Assembly (NCBI GenBank): GCA_900073065.1
Contig: FJOG01000069.1
Location: 124,001-188,000 of the forward strand
Direction of reading: 5' to 3'
DNA length: 64,000 nt
Source of the DNA: Phialocephala subalpina
Taxonomy: Eukaryota > Ascomycota > Leotiomycetes > Helotiales > Mollisiaceae
The notes beneath the pieces are model-generated. The model did no database searches. It was not told the DNA's origin and saw only the letters and a program-made list of their open reading frames with translations. The translations under genes and the position numbers were made by a program. Shown in pieces: positions 25,117-36,684 of the stretch; within the stretch, counting starts at the first letter, position 1, and each line of letters begins with the position of its first letter.

Positions 25117-25599
25117 ATGCTCGCACAATCCATCTTCTCCGCGCTGGTCGCACTTGCCACTACCCACGTAGTGGCAAGACTTCGTCGAAACTCGGCAGGG
25201 AGATGATGCAGCAGCATTGTTGTCTGCTCTTCCAGCTGAGAGTCACTAACCAGCCCAACGCGACGTCGCGGCGGACTTACTCTCTACTCTCCCTATCGAA
25301 AGTTGCCAGCTGCAGAGAGACATTGCAGCGGACTTGTCGAGCGCACTGCCAGCAGAGGTTCACCAACCTGCTGAAATAGATATCGCCGCAGACCTTCTCA
25401 GTGCTCTGCTAGTGGAGTGTTATCGGCCCGCCGGGCGGGACCTCGCAGTAGATCTCCTTTCAGCGTTCCTGCTGAGAATCATCAACCTGCTGAGCGTGAT
25501 GTCAACGCAGATTTCTCGCCACAATTCCCGAGGACCATTTCCAGGGCTGATTTGAGGGTGCTAGAATATTGTCGAGGCAGGCAGAGAGAGGAGGAATGA
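25117..25599 (+). pseudogene. Broken gene for a secreted protein with 20-residue tandem repeats
   Basis: An ATG at 25117 begins a signal-peptide-like sequence (MLAQSIFSALVALATTHVVA). After a frame change near 25155-25190, six copies of a 60-bp repeat follow at 25196, 25256, 25313, 25373, 25433 and 25492 (spacings 60, 57, 60, 60, 59). The translated unit is close to QRDIAADLLSALPAEVHQPA. A TAA interrupts the first unit (25247-25249), the 57-bp spacing loses one codon, and the 59-bp spacing is a one-base frameshift. The last unit runs on to a stop at about 25597. The unit has no Lys-Arg kexin site. No family recognised. Confidence 0.55.
25196..25551 (+). repeat. 60-bp tandem repeat array, six units
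   Basis: Direct repeats with period 60 bp (one unit 57, one 59). The conserved core reads roughly GCAGACCTTCTCAGTGCTCT in each copy. Units differ mainly by substitutions. See the associated broken secreted-protein gene. Confidence 0.75.
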
Positions 25600-25801
25600 G
25601 CCGCGAGAGCGAAGGGCATAACAAAACTGTATAGGAAAGAGGAAACTTCATGTAAATATCAATTTTACCAGGGATGGGAAACAAAGAGGCGTCTGCGAGT
25701 GCCTTTCATTTGTACATAATTATTTCAACAATACAAAGCCACACATTCGTTTGAGATTGAAAGAACCAGATCAGAGACGAATGAGACTTCTCACAAGTTT
25801 T

Positions 25802-26149
25802 TTAGTCCGTGGAAAGTGCAAGCGCTCTTGCTGCAGACGCCAAAATTGACGTACTGGACGCTGGTAGCACTTGCCTCTTACATGGACAATGGCAGCTTCC
25901 AAATCCGTGCTGCATCTCCGACTGCAATGCCTTGTACATTTGTGGTATCTTTGGATCGGGAATTGAATCGGAAATGCATGAGAGATATGCCAGTCGACCA
26001 AAATGTGGAATGGAGAGGTATGGAAATGCCTCAACCCCGTTGAACGCAAGCAGCCACAAGAATATCGCGAGCTTGTTTATTAACAAGCAGGTATCCGCAG
26101 ATAGCGATTTATTTTTCCTGATCCTCCAAAATCCTGATATTATGTGCAT
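25802..26149 (-). CDS. Possible small Cys-containing secreted protein
   Basis: An ATG-initiated open frame of 115 residues. Residues about 21-42 are hydrophobic (CLLINKLAIFLWLLAFNGVEA) and end in a plausible signal-peptidase site. The remainder has six or so Cys, including CHCPC. Nothing else supports it: no family, no introns, and a long pre-signal N-terminus. It could be a chance open frame. Confidence 0.15.
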   Translation of the reverse strand: MHIISGFWRIRKNKSLSADTCLLINKLAIFLWLLAFNGVEAFPYLSIPHFGRLAYLSCISDSIPDPKIPQMYKALQSEMQHGFGSCHCPCKRQVLPASSTSILASAARALALSTD

Positions 26150-27789
26150 CCAAACTCCTGGGACATCGTTGAGGGATTTTCGCGTTGATGATGTCGCTGT
26201 GCGAGGTGGAGATCCCGCAGATCAGAAGGACAGCATCACTGACAGTTGGAATCGAGCATGCTGGTCAACACCCAAGAGAATTGGTTATTGAGGATATGCG
26301 GACTTCGTTCTCGTCGAGGTTCGTGGGTGGGAGGACGTGTCATGACTTCTAAGTCATGACTCGAGATGCTGAGGCTCCTATGGAAGGACCTACCTCTCCC
26401 GGGGACCCAAGCAGGGAAGCTCTGGATTTTCATAGCTACCCCTCCATGCCCAACCTCGTGTTTTCCGGCGGAGGACATGCCGTCTGATCAACATGGAGGT
26501 TGCAACTCAATTGACAAAAGGACTGGCCGTCGTTCCTTCAAGCTTATCTTCCCAGAAGGCTTTGGTGTGGCTGGTTAGTGGCATATACACCAGCAAGCCA
26601 AGACCGTTAGGAGTATTGGGGGTGGCTTTCTGGGGGCTCAACTGCAGAAGCGAGATGTTCACAACTTCACGATCAGTGCAACATCAGAAGCACGTCAAGC
26701 AATGCGATGAATCCGACTGGTTCTAGATTTTATGTGGCGTTTCTCCCTCGCTCATCTCCCCTCAACACTTGAGTCTTTCTCAAGCCATCTCCCAAGTTCC
26801 AAGTTCTAGGATGTGGAGGGCAGTTGTTCGGAGATGCTTCATTTGGTTCCTAAAGCTGATTTCCCCTTCTTTTTGCCTCTGGGTTTGTGGAATTGTCCTC
26901 CATTCTCGGCTTGAATACGTTGTGAGGTGTTTCCAGCCTTGCTTTGAATGGGAAAATATTTTCTCGATGCCCAGGATTTGCCACCACACCCTCAGAAGAA
27001 TTCGATGACAGGGGTGGGCGCAAACCCCTCCTCTGTACCACCTCGAGCAGCATTCATATTCTCTGAAAATATCTTCACCGACTTGTCTTATCTCTTTCCC
27101 AGTCTTCATCCTTGTATATGGCGATCAACCAGCGCAATCGATCTGACATGTTGAATATCTGCGGGATTATTGGGTATTCATTTCTTCAAAAACGGTCGAG
27201 ATTGGTCTCCAGCATGTGAACACTCATGCAAGCTTATATTTTCGCGAACTGTTGAGAGATAAGCCACCACTTTCACCGCTCGAGGAGGTGTCGTCAAATT
27301 CCGTTTGGCCAATCGAGAATGTTCCATTGTTTTGTTCAATATCCGTTATGTCTCACCTCCATGCACCTCGATCAAAGCCCAGACTCAAGAGTATCCTCGA
27401 GAGCTGCATGAAGATCCGTTTGAAGCCACCTCCACGGTTTTTGATATGACTTCAACAGGATTGATCTTCGCCATTGGGGGCGGTAGCCGTTGCAAAGTCT
27501 CCGAGGTGGTGTCTCGAGCATTGATGTCCTCGAAGCTTATCCTCCCCACTATGTTTCATTGGAAGATTCTATTGTGAGATAATTTCTGCAGTCGCCTCAG
27601 TTGATCTACACCGCCGTCGTAAGCTCTGGGTGTGGGAAAGTTGCCATCCCACGCTTTCTATATAATATCTAGAACACTGCCTCAACTGCAGTGTTCATAA
27701 TCTTCTGTTTTGTCTTGTTTCTTGTTTGCGTTTTAGCTTGTTCGTCGTTCTCACCTTCTTTCGCGTGGACTGCCTTGGATTGTCTCGAA
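26150..27789. other. intergenic, no gene recognised
   Basis: About 1.6 kb. Several overlapping short frames on both strands without recognisable motifs. The 3' end (27600-27789) is the promoter and leader of the following transporter gene. Confidence 0.4.
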
Positions 27790-29516
27790 ATGGGATACGA
27801 TGTGAAGTTCGACGAGACCACTCCTCTTATTAAAGAGATCCACATCCAGTCAGAACATTCTGCCCTTCACACAGAATTCGAGCATCATCTGGGTGTGTGG
27901 CAAGCTATCGATGTCTACCGTCCTGCTGTCTTCTGGTGCATCATCGCCACGTTGACAGTGGTATTGAATGGGTTTGATAATGCTTTGATCGGAAGTCTCA
28001 TTAGCGTCGAGTCATTCGCTCAACAGTTTGGGAGGCACTATGGCGATGGATACGTTATCAGCGCTGCATGGCTAGGAGCATTTAACTATGGTAAGTGATG
28101 GGAACTAGTTTCACGCAAGAGATGCTGACTCTTTCTAGCTGCTATGCTTGGTGGTGCTACCGGTTCTCTTGGTGCTGGTATTTTGTACGATTCTCTAGGG
28201 CCCAAGAGAACCCTGGGATTGTGCGTCCTTGGCTCAATTGGTGCAATATTCTTACAGTTTCTAAGTTCGACTCCGGCAGTACTGTTCCTAGGGTTGGTAC
28301 GTATCCCATCGCCAACGTCGTTTACTTTCAGCGTTTCTAACCGATTACAGCTTGCCAATGGGATCCTTGTTGGTTTCTTCCCAGTCATCGCTTCAGCGTA
28401 CATCGGAGAAATCTGTCCTGTTGTACTTCGTGGAATCATGGGCTCCATGGTCAATCTCGGATTTGTTGTTGGACGTAAGTTAACTGTCTCCTTCTCGTGA
28501 CTCCACTGACTTTAACAGAACTCATCGCGGCCGGACTTCTCAAGGCCACGGAAAAGATGGAATCATCGTGGGCATACAAAATGCCCCTCGCATCTCAGTG
28601 GATCCTTCCACTCCTCCTCCTGGTGTTCCTACCCCTCATGCCTGAATCTCCCTGGTGGCTGGTACGAAAAGGGAGGATACAGAAAGCAAAGAAAGCATTG
28701 GATAACCTTTCTACTACGGCAGTGAACACCATGTACGCTCTTGCCAATATCGAGGAGACCCTGTCCAATGAGCAGAGCTCAGGCGAGAAGGTTAATGTGC
28801 TGGACTGTTTCAAAGGAACGAATCTTCGTCGATTGATCATCGCTATCATGGCATACCAGCTCCAACCTCTCACTGGAAACGTGTTCTTTGTCACATACTC
28901 AGTCTACTTCTTCACCAACGCAGGACTCAGCATTTCAGATGCCTTCTCCTTGAAACTCTGGTTGACTATCGCTGGATTCGTCGCTACTCTCCTTGCATGG
29001 CCAGTCATGTCTTGGACAGGACGAAGACCAATCCTCATCGCTGGTACAGCAGCTCTCACGCTGACAATGTTCCTCATCGGCGTCCTGGATCTTGACGCAA
29101 TCCGCACCTCATCATCCATCTACGCCCAATCAATGCTAATGGTCTTCGCAACCATCGTCTACGATCTCTCAACCGGCCCTCTCTGCTTCGTCATCCTGTG
29201 CGAAATTCCAGCCCCAAGAGTGCGGGGTATCACGATCGCGATCGCGAGTATCTTGACTTCCCTCTCTTCAGTCATCATCACGATCTTGATTCCGTATGGA
29301 TTGAATATCGATGAGTTGAATTGGGGTGGTAAAGTGGGGTTTGTGTTCATGGTGTTGGGTGCGTTGTGTACGACGTGGTGCTTCTTCTGTTTGCCGGAGA
29401 GTAAGGGTAGGACGTTTGAGGAGTTGGATATTTTGTTTGAGAGGGAGGTGTCGAGTCGGAAGTTTGAGGATTATGATGTTTTGGAAGGGGAGGAGGAGAG
29501 TGTCATTATGTTTTGA
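27790..29516 (+). CDS. MFS sugar (alpha-glucoside type) transporter
   Basis: Four exons (27790-28090, 28139-28296, 28351-28474, 28519-29516) give 526 residues with about 12 hydrophobic segments. Sugar-porter signatures: LNGFDNALIGS in helix 1, the loop GAGILYDSLGPKR, PESPWWLVRKGRIQKAKKAL after helix 6, MSWTGRRP in the second half, and the C-terminal PESKGRTFEELDILFE. The start MGYDVKFDETTPLI was preferred over an upstream in-frame codon because the upstream 33 residues are leader-like. It resembles maltose/alpha-glucoside proton symporters in its long N-terminus and C-terminal motif. The substrate is not determinable from sequence alone. The downstream flank enters the AT-rich block. Confidence 0.9.
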
Positions 29517-30513
29517 CGAGAAATGAGGCTTCTTTTCATGCGCAAAGATGTTCATGATGGTAGGCTTTCTGGAGTAAAATTTGGCGTTTGGGAGGATGGC
29601 AATCATTGCATTGGCTGGCGTTAACGGAAGTGTCTGAGTTTCTCGTTTTAAGTATATAACTACAATGCAATAGATGAAAATTAAGAGACATCTTACGATC
29701 AATTGCTTCAATTGAAGTATTTTCGACCAAAATACTACTGCCCGAGGCACCAAGGCCATTAGACGCTAGAATATCAAAATCCTACTCTCTTTATAACTCT
29801 ACAACTACGCAGTTCTTAAGGGGGCCTTTAAGGGGTCTCCTCTTAGTAAAGTCGAAGACTTTATAGCCCCCCGCAAGGGCGCCCCTGCGAGGCCTGCGGA
29901 GCAATATGCGCGTCGAAGTAAAGGAAGAAAGGGAGCCGTCTACTGGCTTGCTTATCGAGCCAATCAGAGCGGACGGACCCCTTTCTTTCGGAACGAGAGA
30001 AGCATTTTTTTTTAAATTTTGAAGAAATTTATTAATAATTAAAAAATATTTAAAAAATATAAAAAATTATTTTAATATTAATTTAAATAGTTCAAATTTA
30101 ATATTAATATTTTTAAATTAAATTATTTATATTAAAATATTTCTTTGATAATAATTAATAAATTTATTTTATTTATAATTACAACTAGTTTCGTTTTCGG
30201 CTTCTGTTTTATAAACTCTTTCAAGTTTATTAAACTATAATACCAAGTTATACTAAGATAATTCCGGTTAATTCTTTCTTTGTTATCATATTGTAACTTG
30301 AAAACGTTAATTATCACTTTTAAAACTTGATATTAATTGTTTTTTTCTTTTATTGTATTCTTTGAAGTTCGGTATTAATCTAAGATTATTCTTTTATTAT
30401 ATTTTTTTTGAGGCTTAATACTAACCGTTTATATCGTGTTTATTATTACTCAAATAATATTACTTATAATAATATTGAATTTTAATAAGTTATAATATAA
30501 TATAATTAATATT

Positions 30514-31470
30514 ATGATTCTTAGTAAAGTTAAAGCCATTGAGATAATTAAAGCTACTGGGTGTGATTCTCGCTTTATTCGAATTATACGCGAGAAGATT
30601 CGTATCTTAAGTACCGCTAATACTCCTCGAAATAAGCCCGGACGAAAACGAAGTATAATCCCGTGTATATTAGACGCTTCTTGTGAGTACTTACTGGAAA
30701 AACCTGGGTTATATTAGTCCGAGATGATAATCTTTTTATAGGATAAGTTCGAGGTGCTTATAATCGCTTCTAATATAAGAAGAGTATTAGTATTCAAAGG
30801 CTAAACCAAAAAGACAATTTGATAAGTAATATAATAAAGGAATGCAAATTTGCGAGATTTATATCTCTATAACTTATTGAATAGCTTTTGTTTTATTACC
30901 TTATTTATATAAATGAATTTGGTTGCGATAAATATATTAGATTTAAACGGATTAATTAGTTTCCCTTTGGAGTAATTTTAATCTAAGTTATTTAGTTCCA
31001 ACGTGAGAAATAATATCAAATACTACTAGTATATACACAAAATAAAATTCTATTTGCTTGTATTTTTCAGGGATCTATAGATAGCGAAGCCTTTAAGGAT
31101 TTTATTAAGTATTTACTTCCTTTATACGGCAAATAATTAGAGTTAAAATCGATTCTAATAATGGATAATACTTTTTTTCATTATTCGGAACGGATTAAGC
31201 AAATATATTAGGATATTAGGGTTAAGCTTATTTATTTGCTATTATACTCTCCGGATTTGAATTCTATTAAAGAGTTTTTTGCTAAATTAAAAGTATTTAT
31301 AAAGCGAAATTAACAAGTTTATAAAATAAACCAAAATTAAAACTTTAATAGGTTTTTAGACTAGTGTATTGATATAATTAGGAGAAAGAAGCAAAATGCA
31401 AAGGGCTATTTTAGATATATAGAATAAGAAGTAAAAAAGCTATAAGCTCGATATATATTAAAGCAAATAA
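30514..31470 (+). pseudogene. Tc1/mariner-like transposase relic
   Basis: The N-terminal helix-turn-helix reads KVKAIEIIKATGCDSRFIR with the basic NKPGRKRSI linker. Further on, interrupted by stops, the catalytic core is visible: NEFGCDK (the expected first catalytic Asp is Asn, a G-to-A change), FQGSIDSEAFKDFIKYLLPL, LIMDNTFFHYSERI (second Asp) and LLYSPDLNSIKEFFAKLK (third acidic region). Stop codons replace residues that are usually Gln or Trp. The gene cannot make a functional enzyme. Confidence 0.75.
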
Positions 31471-32779
31471 ACTAATACTTTTTTATTTTAATTATTCTTC
31501 TATTCGAATTCGTTTAATTTTTCGAACTTATTTATTAATATCACGAATAATATGCAAAGTAAACTATTTTTTAATACTTTCTTTTATCAAAAAATCAGGA
31601 TTTGGTTTTTAGTAAAATATTTCCAGGTTTATATAATCTCGTTTTATAATTTTGTAGGCTTTTTAATACTCTTTTTTTGCTTTTCCTTTTTAACTTTTAA
31701 TTCGTACTAAATATAATACTTATTTACTTTTTTATCTCGAAAGCCCGAGATATTAATAGAAAATATACTTGATATTATTAAAGCTAATAAAAACTTTAAA
31801 TAGCAAGTTTAATAAAGTAATATAAGCAAAGTATTTATAATATGAATAAAAGGATTTGCTATAAATATACTAAGAAGTTTCTATTACTTTTTAAGCCGCT
31901 ATTACTCTTTTGCATATAAATCTAAATGGATTTTTTCTAGTATATCGTTTTATACTTCTAAATAATACCCTTATTTTATAAGTTTAATAATTTCCTTGAA
32001 GTAATATCACTTCAATTTATAATGCTTCTTAGTGATAAAATTAACCCAATAATAAGGTCCCAGATTATATAAGGGCCTTAGACAACAAAAAATTAAATAT
32101 ACTTTGCTCGAAATCGATAGCTATTTAATAAATTCTTTTTCCGTATTAAGTTATATATTTCGTTCTTAGAGCATTCGCTAAGTAATTAAAAACCGGCCTC
32201 TTTTATCTATTTTTCTCGATAACGTAATCGGTAATAAGCTAGTCTCTATGTAATTATAATTAAATGAAACGTTTATAGTTAATCTTTTATCTAGGAACCA
32301 ATTGGCTTATAACGTAAACTATTTCTCTATTACTAACTAATTAATATCTATTTTATTAAAGCTTTTAGTAATATTATCTATTAAGCGCTATATGACTTTT
32401 AGTATAACCTTTGTATCTTCGGATTTTACGGTTCTCTTTTTGGCTCGCATTTTAGAAAAATAAACTTATTTTAATTTAAGTTTTAAAAAAAGTCGCTAAT
32501 ATAAGGCTAGCACAAAAACTAAATTTAATTCTATATTCTTTGATTGCATTTTATCGTTTATTCTGAAACTCTAATCGATTGAGTAATATATATACTATGG
32601 AGAACGTTCGTTATACGTTTTCTCTTCGTTTTAATCACGAAGCTAATAAAAGCCAAGCTTTCCTACCTCCTCTACTTGTGTTTATTGCTCGCTAAGAAAG
32701 TTATCCTCCAAAGGATCCTACTGCTTATCCTAGTATAATTCGATTTCTTGGAGAAAAAAAGGGCTAGTTATCGTTGTTA

Positions 32780-33030
32780 ATGGCTAGTGGGAGGTTCGAG
32801 GGCATCGAGAGGGATGGAACGACGCTTGTAGATGCAGCAGATGCGGCAGATACGGCAAACGCGGCAAATATTGCAGATGCTGCAAGATACTCAAAATGCT
32901 AGCAAGTGCTATTATGCACTGAATTATCTATTCGATTCTTTCAAAAGACGTTCCGTTGAGGATAACGTTACCAATGCGGATTCGTGGCCCGTGCACTCTC
33001 CACTAACTACAAAGAAGTCAAATTGATAAC
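32780..33030. repeat. GC-balanced island with 9-bp minisatellite inside the AT-rich block
   Basis: Within the AT-rich relic about 250 bp have normal composition. At about 32830-32890 a 9-bp unit is repeated six to seven times with changes: GCAGATGCG, GCAGATACG, GCAAACGCG, GCAAATATT, GCAGATGCT. Read in one frame this gives Ala-Asp/Asn-Ala triplets. It may be a later insertion or part of the element that escaped mutation. Confidence 0.5.
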
Positions 33031-33790
33031 TTCCCTATCTTGAAAATTTATTGCAAGTAGTCTCGAGATATAGTACTACGGCAGAGAAAATTTGCGACAC
33101 GGTTAAAGTAGTATAGTAATAAATATAAAAAGGCAATAAAGGCTTTTATACGCAAATATTCATAGTGATTTAATCTTTATATTAGCGTTATTTTGCAATT
33201 ATATAGTACTTTACAATAGTTTGTTAAGCTTCTTTTTCCAGTAATGCTATAATGACCAACGATTAGACTATTTCCTTAAAGTAGTTAGTTATCTCGCCAG
33301 GCTATATTCGATAACAAAGAATCGATTAACTCAAATTACTTTAGTGGGACTTGGTATTATAACTCAACAAACTTATAAGACTTTACAAAACGGAAGCCGA
33401 AAACGAAGCTGGCTATATAAATTTATATTTTTAAAATATTTTATTAAAATTAAAATATTTAAAAAAAAAATTTATAAATTAATTAATAAAAATATTTATT
33501 ATTTTATTAAATATTTTCCTGGTTTATAAAAGTTTATTTTATTCTTAAAAATTTTAATATTTTTTATTTTAATATATATTATAAAATTTCAATTTATTTT
33601 ATTTTATATTAATTCCAAATATAATTATTAATATATAAAAGTATAATCGAAATATTAATAAGTTATAAAAACAAAGTTTAATTAAATTCAAAAAACTATA
33701 CGAATACTCGCCTTTGAACGAAGCCAATCAAAGAAACCAGACTGGGACTAATACTATAACAAATATTCCTTAGCTTTATTCTGGCTAGTG

Positions 33791-35429
33791 TCAAGTAAAG
33801 CAAGCCACAGGTACGCCGCGCCCCGGCGTCCCAACAATCTCCGCCTTATGGAATTGTTTCTCCCATTCCCCTCTGTACTCCACTTTCTCATAACGCTGCA
33901 ATATCCTCACCAGCACGTACGCCATCTCTGTTAGCGCAAAGTTCTGACCAATACAGATCCTCGGCCCACCATTGAATGGGACGTATGTCCACGGCGGTGG
34001 GCTCCAGTGGTCCCAGCGATCAGGACTGAATACCTGCGGCGGCGCAAATTCAGAGGAAGGGACAGGATATATGTCGCAACGACGCTGCATAACAAGTGCT
34101 GAATAGATGACAGCGTCACCAGCGACTACTGTGATGTCTGGTTGGCCGCGGAAACCAGGGAGCGTAGTGTCGGTCAGTGCAAAACGTATGTTGAAAGGGA
34201 CTGCTGGGTAGAGTCTCAAAGTCTCGTTCAACGTATGAGAAAGATATTTCATAGCCTTGAGATCTTCATAAGTTGGCTGTCGCGTGGGACCTACGACAGA
34301 GAATATTTCCGAGCGTAGTTTGGCGTAAATGGCGGGATAGTGTGACAGCTCATAAAGAGTCCAAGACAAGGTGGCAGCGGTCGTATCACGGCCCGCAAGA
34401 AGAACTGCGATAAGTTGATCCCGGATCACCTTTGGATCGCGCGTGTAGCTCGCAAGAGCATGCAGGAATGTGAAGGATTTCTCCGACTTAGAGACCTGAT
34501 CGAGTTCGTAGTCACTCAAGGCTAGCGTTCGGTCGATAAATGGGACGATGAAATCTTCAAGGACTTTGATTCCGCGACTGTATCTGCCGCGGGGCACGAA
34601 CCGCTGAACCGGACTGCGATACTGAGTGTCGATTCAATCAATAAGAGGAATGAGTCTCACAATAAGCAAGTAAGCATCATCTGCATGCGCTGAACTTCCG
34701 TAAATGCCTTCACAAACTCGGACTGGGGATTTTGTAGGCTGTTCACACTCTGACCAAGAAGAAAATTCGTGGTAACATCGATTGTCATCCGATAGAAGTA
34801 ATCCATAATATCAAAAGTCTGTCCGGACTTTGGGAATTGCTTCAGCATGAGACTCGTCGACCTCTCGAAAATCGCCAAGTCGCTAACTCGGTTCTTAATG
34901 AACATAGGTCTGATTAAGTTCCGACTCTTTTGCCATTGTTGGTGGTCTGTGGTGAAGATACTGTCGCCAAGGAAGGGTTTCCAAACGTGGTGGAACTCTG
35001 GCCCTTTACCGTAGTCGGCAAACTTACCGGTTAGTATAGTCTTAACGTGCTCTGGTTCGCGAGTGAAGAAGAAGCGGCGCCCTCCTGTTATATTGATTTC
35101 AACGAGATTAGGGCATTCTGGCGTTCCCCAATCATACAGCGACTCAAACAGGGCTTGAAGTCGATTATGTGCTTGTGCCATGCCGATCGCATAGAGCCAA
35201 TAAAGTCCTAAAGGTGTGGATCAGTTCTGTAGAGGAATCTAATCAACAACTCATTACCTGTGAATGGACCTTTTCCAAGCATTGGAGCATGGACATTACC
35301 CGCTGATCTGACTTTGCGAGCATAATTAAGTCGGACGAAAATTTGAAAGATGATGGCCCCGGTGAGAACGGCGACCACCACTTCCGCGGCATGTGGGAAG
35401 CCAAAGTAGAGAAAAGGCTGCTTTGGCAT
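33791..35429 (-). CDS. Cytochrome P450 (CYP52/CYP539-like)
   Basis: Three exons (35429-35258, 35207-34661, 34613-33791) give 513 residues. Near the N-terminus a membrane anchor (AAEVVVAVLTGAIIFQIFV) is followed by LNYARKVRSAG. Further motifs: DSIFTTDHQQWQKSRNLIRP (C-helix), AGRDTT at 313-318, ETLR at 370-373, FSPDRW, and the heme loop FNGGPRICIGQ with Cys460. FNGGPRICIGQ and the TTDHQ-W-SR pattern are typical of the CYP52/CYP539 group, which often hydroxylates fatty-acid or alkane chains. Exon 2 ends at a slightly unusual donor (GTGAGA). The stop codon lies next to the AT-rich block. First gene of the proposed cluster. Confidence 0.88.
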
Positions 35430-35974
35430 AGTTAAGTCATTTATTTTAGAAGCTGTAGAATACAATTTTGAGGAATAGCATAAAAGCTACTGTATCTGAC
35501 TTATTCTTGAAGCAAGTGCCGTTTACATACAACACCATTAGAAGCACATGTTTTCAAATCTACCGAGGTCCGCGCAGATCTCAAAGCACTTGTGACATTC
35601 CCGTTGAGTTAGCGAACGGAGAGGCCAATGACGATTTGCAGCAGGGATACTCAAATAACTTTGCATATTTTCCGACGTGCGGGGAATCTGCTGTCACACA
35701 ACCCAAGGTTCAGGTTCACGAAGATCGTTTGCCCTGGCTCTACCCTGGCATTAGCTCTCAGCCCTCCACGGCCGCACTTTCTACCTCGGAGCTCGAAGGT
35801 GCGAGTTTAGAGGGTGTGCAGGGGCTGGTACGCAATCCTTCAGGCTCCAATGCTAAACTTTCAGGGCGTAATCAATCGCGCTACGAAGGTGGGGAAAACA
35901 AATCGCCAGCCGCCGACTTCATCTCGAAAAATCTTCCAATCCCCTCACTTCACACGACCATTCATATCCTCTCA

Positions 35975-36400
35975 ATGTCCGCTGATGACTGGAATACTCA
36001 ATCTCATCGCAACAAGAAGCTCAAAACAGACCTCGCCTGTGACGCATGCCGTCGACGGAAATGACGATGCAATGAAAAAAGACCAATCTGCGCGCAGTGG
36101 GAAGCTGCGGGGATCACCTGCACCTACACCAACGAACCCTCGAGACGTGGACAATGCTATCGGAGAAGTGTTGAATCCCCGAGTTACACACAGCTGCTGG
36201 GATAAGATAATCCGGCACTGGCCTCGACTGCGCATCAAATTGACACTTCAAGACACCGAGCCGTTTCCGTTCTTGAGTCCTGCCGACCGCCAAGATGCTA
36301 CTTTGACAGGCTTGGTTCTTGAGCACTCCTCACAATATTTTCAAGAGCTAAGCAAGAGTGCAGTGATGGGTATTGTGCGCTACTTACTTTCCTCTCGCCT
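35975..36400 (+). pseudogene. Zn2Cys6 transcription factor, N-terminal relic
   Basis: From the ATG at 35975 the frame reads MSADDWNTQSHRNKKLKTDL and then CDACRRRK, the first half of a Zn2Cys6 binuclear cluster. It is cut by a TGA at 36062-36064, where fungal factors normally have Ile/Val/Leu or Thr. The frame then continues RCNEKRPICAQW and ITCTYTNEP, so the cluster is complete except that the fifth Cys (CAQC) is Trp. Downstream, another frame reads FPFLSPADRQDATLTGLVLE, so at least one frameshift follows. Both the stop and the lost Cys would abolish DNA binding. It is divergent from the P450 at 35429. Confidence 0.7.
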
Positions 36401-36684
36401 TGAATTTTTTATCTTGCGTTACACTTTCTACATTTTCCGCGGCCGCGCTTTTGTTTTCGGATGCGTTTCGTGCCTTCCTTCCTAAATTCAATCGCGGCTT
36501 CCTTTCAAGTCATCTCCCGTCGAAATTTTGGTCACAATCGAGATAATTCATTACTCCTTATCAATATTTGCCTTTTCAAATTGAAATATGCAGCTAAAAG
36601 TCTTTCTCTTCCTTGGATAAGGCTATCAATATCTCGCTACCCCTAAGTCAAATATATATGTGTGCACGTGACACTTTCATGTCT

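Larger units (their letters stand above)
30185..33412 (+). mobile_element. RIP-decayed Tc1/mariner-like element with long inverted repeats
   Basis: About 105-109 bp at 30185-30293 are an imperfect inverted copy of 33303-33412. Shared blocks include TTCGTTTTCGGCTTC, TATAATACCAAGT and TTCTTTGTTATC. Most differences are C/T or G/A, as expected from RIP. The transposase relic lies inside on the plus strand. The true termini may lie further out, since both flanks are AT-rich and hard to align. On the minus strand near 32450-32000 there is a second decayed frame (starting MRAKKRTVKSEDTKVILKVI) of unknown kind. Confidence 0.6.
29772..33785. repeat. AT-rich RIP-type block with transposon relics
   Basis: Composition changes sharply here: after a GC-balanced stretch (29810-30000) the DNA becomes very AT-rich, with long runs of A/T and few open frames, until the 3' end of the P450 gene at 33791. 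It contains a Tc1-like transposase relic, a pair of about 105-bp inverted repeats, and one small un-mutated-looking segment near 32780-33030. The pattern fits repeat-induced point mutation of a multicopy element. Confidence 0.8.

Noticed and set aside
25809..26291. 160-residue plus-strand frame
   Set aside because: It starts with GTG, has no family and no splice support; composition looks non-coding.
26780..27109. Minus-strand frame rich in Arg/Trp
   Set aside because: No recognisable motif, overlaps another frame of equal quality; treated as spacer.
35430..35465. 12-residue upstream extension of the P450 at 33.8 kb
   Set aside because: It begins at TTG; the ATG at 35429 directly precedes the membrane anchor.
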